From Artocarpus heterophyllus (taxonomy: Eukaryota; Streptophyta; Magnoliopsida; Rosales; Moraceae): a DNA stretch of 64,000 bases. Below the pieces are notes generated by a model. That model had not been told where the DNA came from. It saw only the letters and a program-made list of their open reading frames with translations, and searched no databases. Made by a program: the position numbers and the translations under genes. Shown here one piece after another: positions 62,503-64,000 of this stretch (within the stretch, counting starts at the first letter, position 1; each line of letters starts with the position of its first letter). The stretch spans positions 19,425,507 through 19,489,506 of the forward strand of contig CM046347.1 of NCBI GenBank assembly GCA_025403435.1, given 5' to 3'.

Positions 62503-63028
62503 GTCATACATCAACAATATTATCATGCACGTGGTCATCATTTGCATATGCCATAACCTCATGATAAGAAATATAATCGCCTTCCTTTGTGCCATATCTA
62601 TATCTATAAATAATAAAAAGGAATCACTTGTAAGAAATTGTAACACAAACACAACGAAATATGCACACATAAATCAACATACCAAATTCCATCGATGACT
62701 ACCTAATTTGTAACCCAAAATGTTAACTTCCCCATGCTCTTTCTAACAAACAACTTTCTAAACCAGTGTTCACTCTTAGAGCTGACATGGATGCTCTTCC
62801 TTTATTGGTTCTCTCTTTAAATTATGCCAATTTGTTAACTTCCCTGTGCTCTTAGGAACCTATTTGATGTTTGACATTGTAACAAACAACTAATATGCAT
62901 AATTTAAATCAACATACAGATCACAAAACAACGGGATTGAAGTTTTGCAAAACAAACAACCATCAAAAGCAACCAGATCGTAGTATCATATTCAGTTAAA
63001 AAACAAAAAAAAATCTCAGAATTACATT

Positions 63029-63359
63029 GATCAGATGAGCATGATAGACGGTGGACATAGAGAAAGCTATGCTAGGACGGAGAGAAATAGAGAACAGTGG
63101 GAGAGGGAGGCAATGAGGAAGCGATGGTAGTGAGGAAAGGTGGAGACTTCAAGAGAGAGAGACTTCCCTATCGAAAAAAATCTATGGAAGAAGTCGATCG
63201 AATGAGCTTGATGGATGGTGGTCGGAGAAAAAGCTATGCCAAGACGGAGAGAAATAGAGAACGGCGGGAGAGGGAGGCAGTGAGGAAGCGACGAGAGCAA
63301 AGAGAGGTGGAGACTTTAAGAGAGAGACCTCCCTATTGAGAGAGAGACCACGGAAGAGT
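63029..63359. repeat. 167-bp tandem duplication near Harbinger right end
   Basis: Copy one is 63029-63195 and copy two 63196-63359. Both begin GATC(A/G)(G/A)ATGAGC, contain GACGGAGAGAAATAGAGAAC and end near GAAG(A)GTCGA. The duplication is purine-rich and lies upstream of the transposase start, so it is probably in the element's promoter or 5' UTR. Confidence 0.85.
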
Positions 63360-63571
63360 CGAGAACACATTTTAGAATAACACGTGTTTTGAGTAAATGA
63401 TCCAATACAATCTAATACGGTCATTTTTTTGTGTATCATACAATGCAAGATGTATTGTATTAAATTGGCATCTTGTATTATTTTATACAATACGTTGTTA
63501 ATATCAAACATCGTATTATTTTAAAATAATACAATATGAAGTTCTACTATGGTGTACCAAACATGCCCTAA

Positions 63572-64000
63572 GAATATATGAAGGCATATTTATCACCATT
63601 CTCTCCAAGGTTGGATATAAATAGTCTACAAAATTGCAAGCTTAAATATTTTCCCCCTTTCCAAATTCCAAGTTCCAAAAGTTCCACCGCTATGGGAACC
63701 CGCAACAGTTGGCTCAGCAAATAAACCTATCAATGGCAAAGCAAGATCAACAACTGTTGCTCCTCGTAATGAACCCCCTAAAACCAACCCCTTCGAGATA
63801 ACCGATGATGAGATCAAGCACCAAATTTTTAAGGCTCATGATAATTCTTAAGGTCCATTTGTTACCGATTTTCTCTTCACTATCGTTCAAAACATCTTCA
63901 AACGTTCAACCCAAATTGTTGATGACCTTGTCATCAAGGTTTACCTTAAAATCTCACTCCTTAAACTCTCTGCATATTTATATACACACACATATATGCA
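63572..64000 (+). pseudogene. Sieve-element-occlusion (SEO) gene, first exon, with a stop
   Basis: SEO/SEOR proteins form the P-protein filaments that plug phloem sieve tubes after wounding. The plus strand from about 63690 reads PATVGSANKPINGKAR, then TNPFEITDDEIKHQIFKAHD, TAA (63849-63851), GPFVTDFLFTIVQNIFKRST and QIVDDLVIK. This matches the SEO N-terminal pattern of an Ile-Tyr/Phe-Ala-x-His segment followed by LFxIVxNIxKRxTxIVD. A donor-like AG|GTTTAC at about 63939 fits the short first exon of the family. No clear start Met was found in this frame. The in-frame TAA means a pseudogene, unless the base is wrong or the start lies after it. The rest is beyond the window. Confidence 0.68.

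Larger units (their letters stand above)
58526..63568 (-). mobile_element. PIF/Harbinger DNA transposon
   Basis: About 5.0 kb with imperfect inverted ends: left GGCATGTGTGGCATA, right (other strand) GGGCATGTTTGGTAC. TAA flanks both sides (58523-58525 and 63569-63571), as expected for this superfamily's 3-bp target duplication; the left end has lost one terminal G. It carries the two genes of the class, a DDE transposase and a Myb/trihelix-like protein, both on the minus strand. Subterminal regions are rich in ATTGTATTGTATCG-type words. It lies directly beside the E3 LTR end. Confidence 0.9.

Overview
This looks like nuclear DNA from a flowering plant, most likely a dicot. It is AT-rich, its genes are split by many introns, and it carries four plant gene loci: an ADP-glucose pyrophosphorylase small subunit, a PHD-finger plus telobox-Myb protein, a CAX-type vacuolar cation/proton exchanger, and a sieve-element-occlusion (SEO) family gene. 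Between them lies a dense block of plant retrotransposons and a PIF/Harbinger DNA transposon. I cannot name the species.

Layout. 1-1709 (+): last five exons of the AGPase small subunit. 3407-5886 (-): complete four-exon PHD/Myb gene. 6951-8467: small degenerate LTR element. About 9800-11006 (+): decayed copia 3' end. 11007-15234 (-): copia deletion derivative (called E0 here). 17008-17568: probable hAT-type MITE. 20933-26053 (+): CAX gene whose exons are all recognisable but which carries compensating frameshifts, a lost splice donor and a nonsense codon. 27100-58513 (-): nest of copia elements. 58526-63568 (-): PIF/Harbinger element with transposase and Myb-like ORFs, both broken. 63600-64000 (+): start of an SEO gene with an in-frame stop.

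The nest can be read as a series of insertions. Element E3 is outermost: its gag lies at about 27100-27302 and 47964-48662, and its 5' LTR at 48762-58513. Element H (27303-47963, TSD GAAAG) sits in E3's gag. Element E1 (36873-45826, TSD CTTCA) sits in H's gag. A 3-kb solo LTR (30265-33272, TSD CTCTG) and a second unclassified insert sit in H's integrase. Element E2 (48805-58408, TSD CTTAA) sits in E3's 5' LTR. E0, E1 and E2 are one copia family with LTRs of about 2 kb.

The most unusual features are: (i) arrays of the near-palindrome TCGGCAGGCCGA in the leader and LTR of the E0/E1/E2 family; (ii) the same in-frame gag stop in E1 and E2; (iii) two separate pairs of compensating indels in conserved CAX exons; and (iv) the depth of the nest, which can be dated in order from target-site duplications. 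I found no CRISPR, tRNA or rRNA genes. No new enzyme system is evident; the novelty is at the level of element structure and gene decay.
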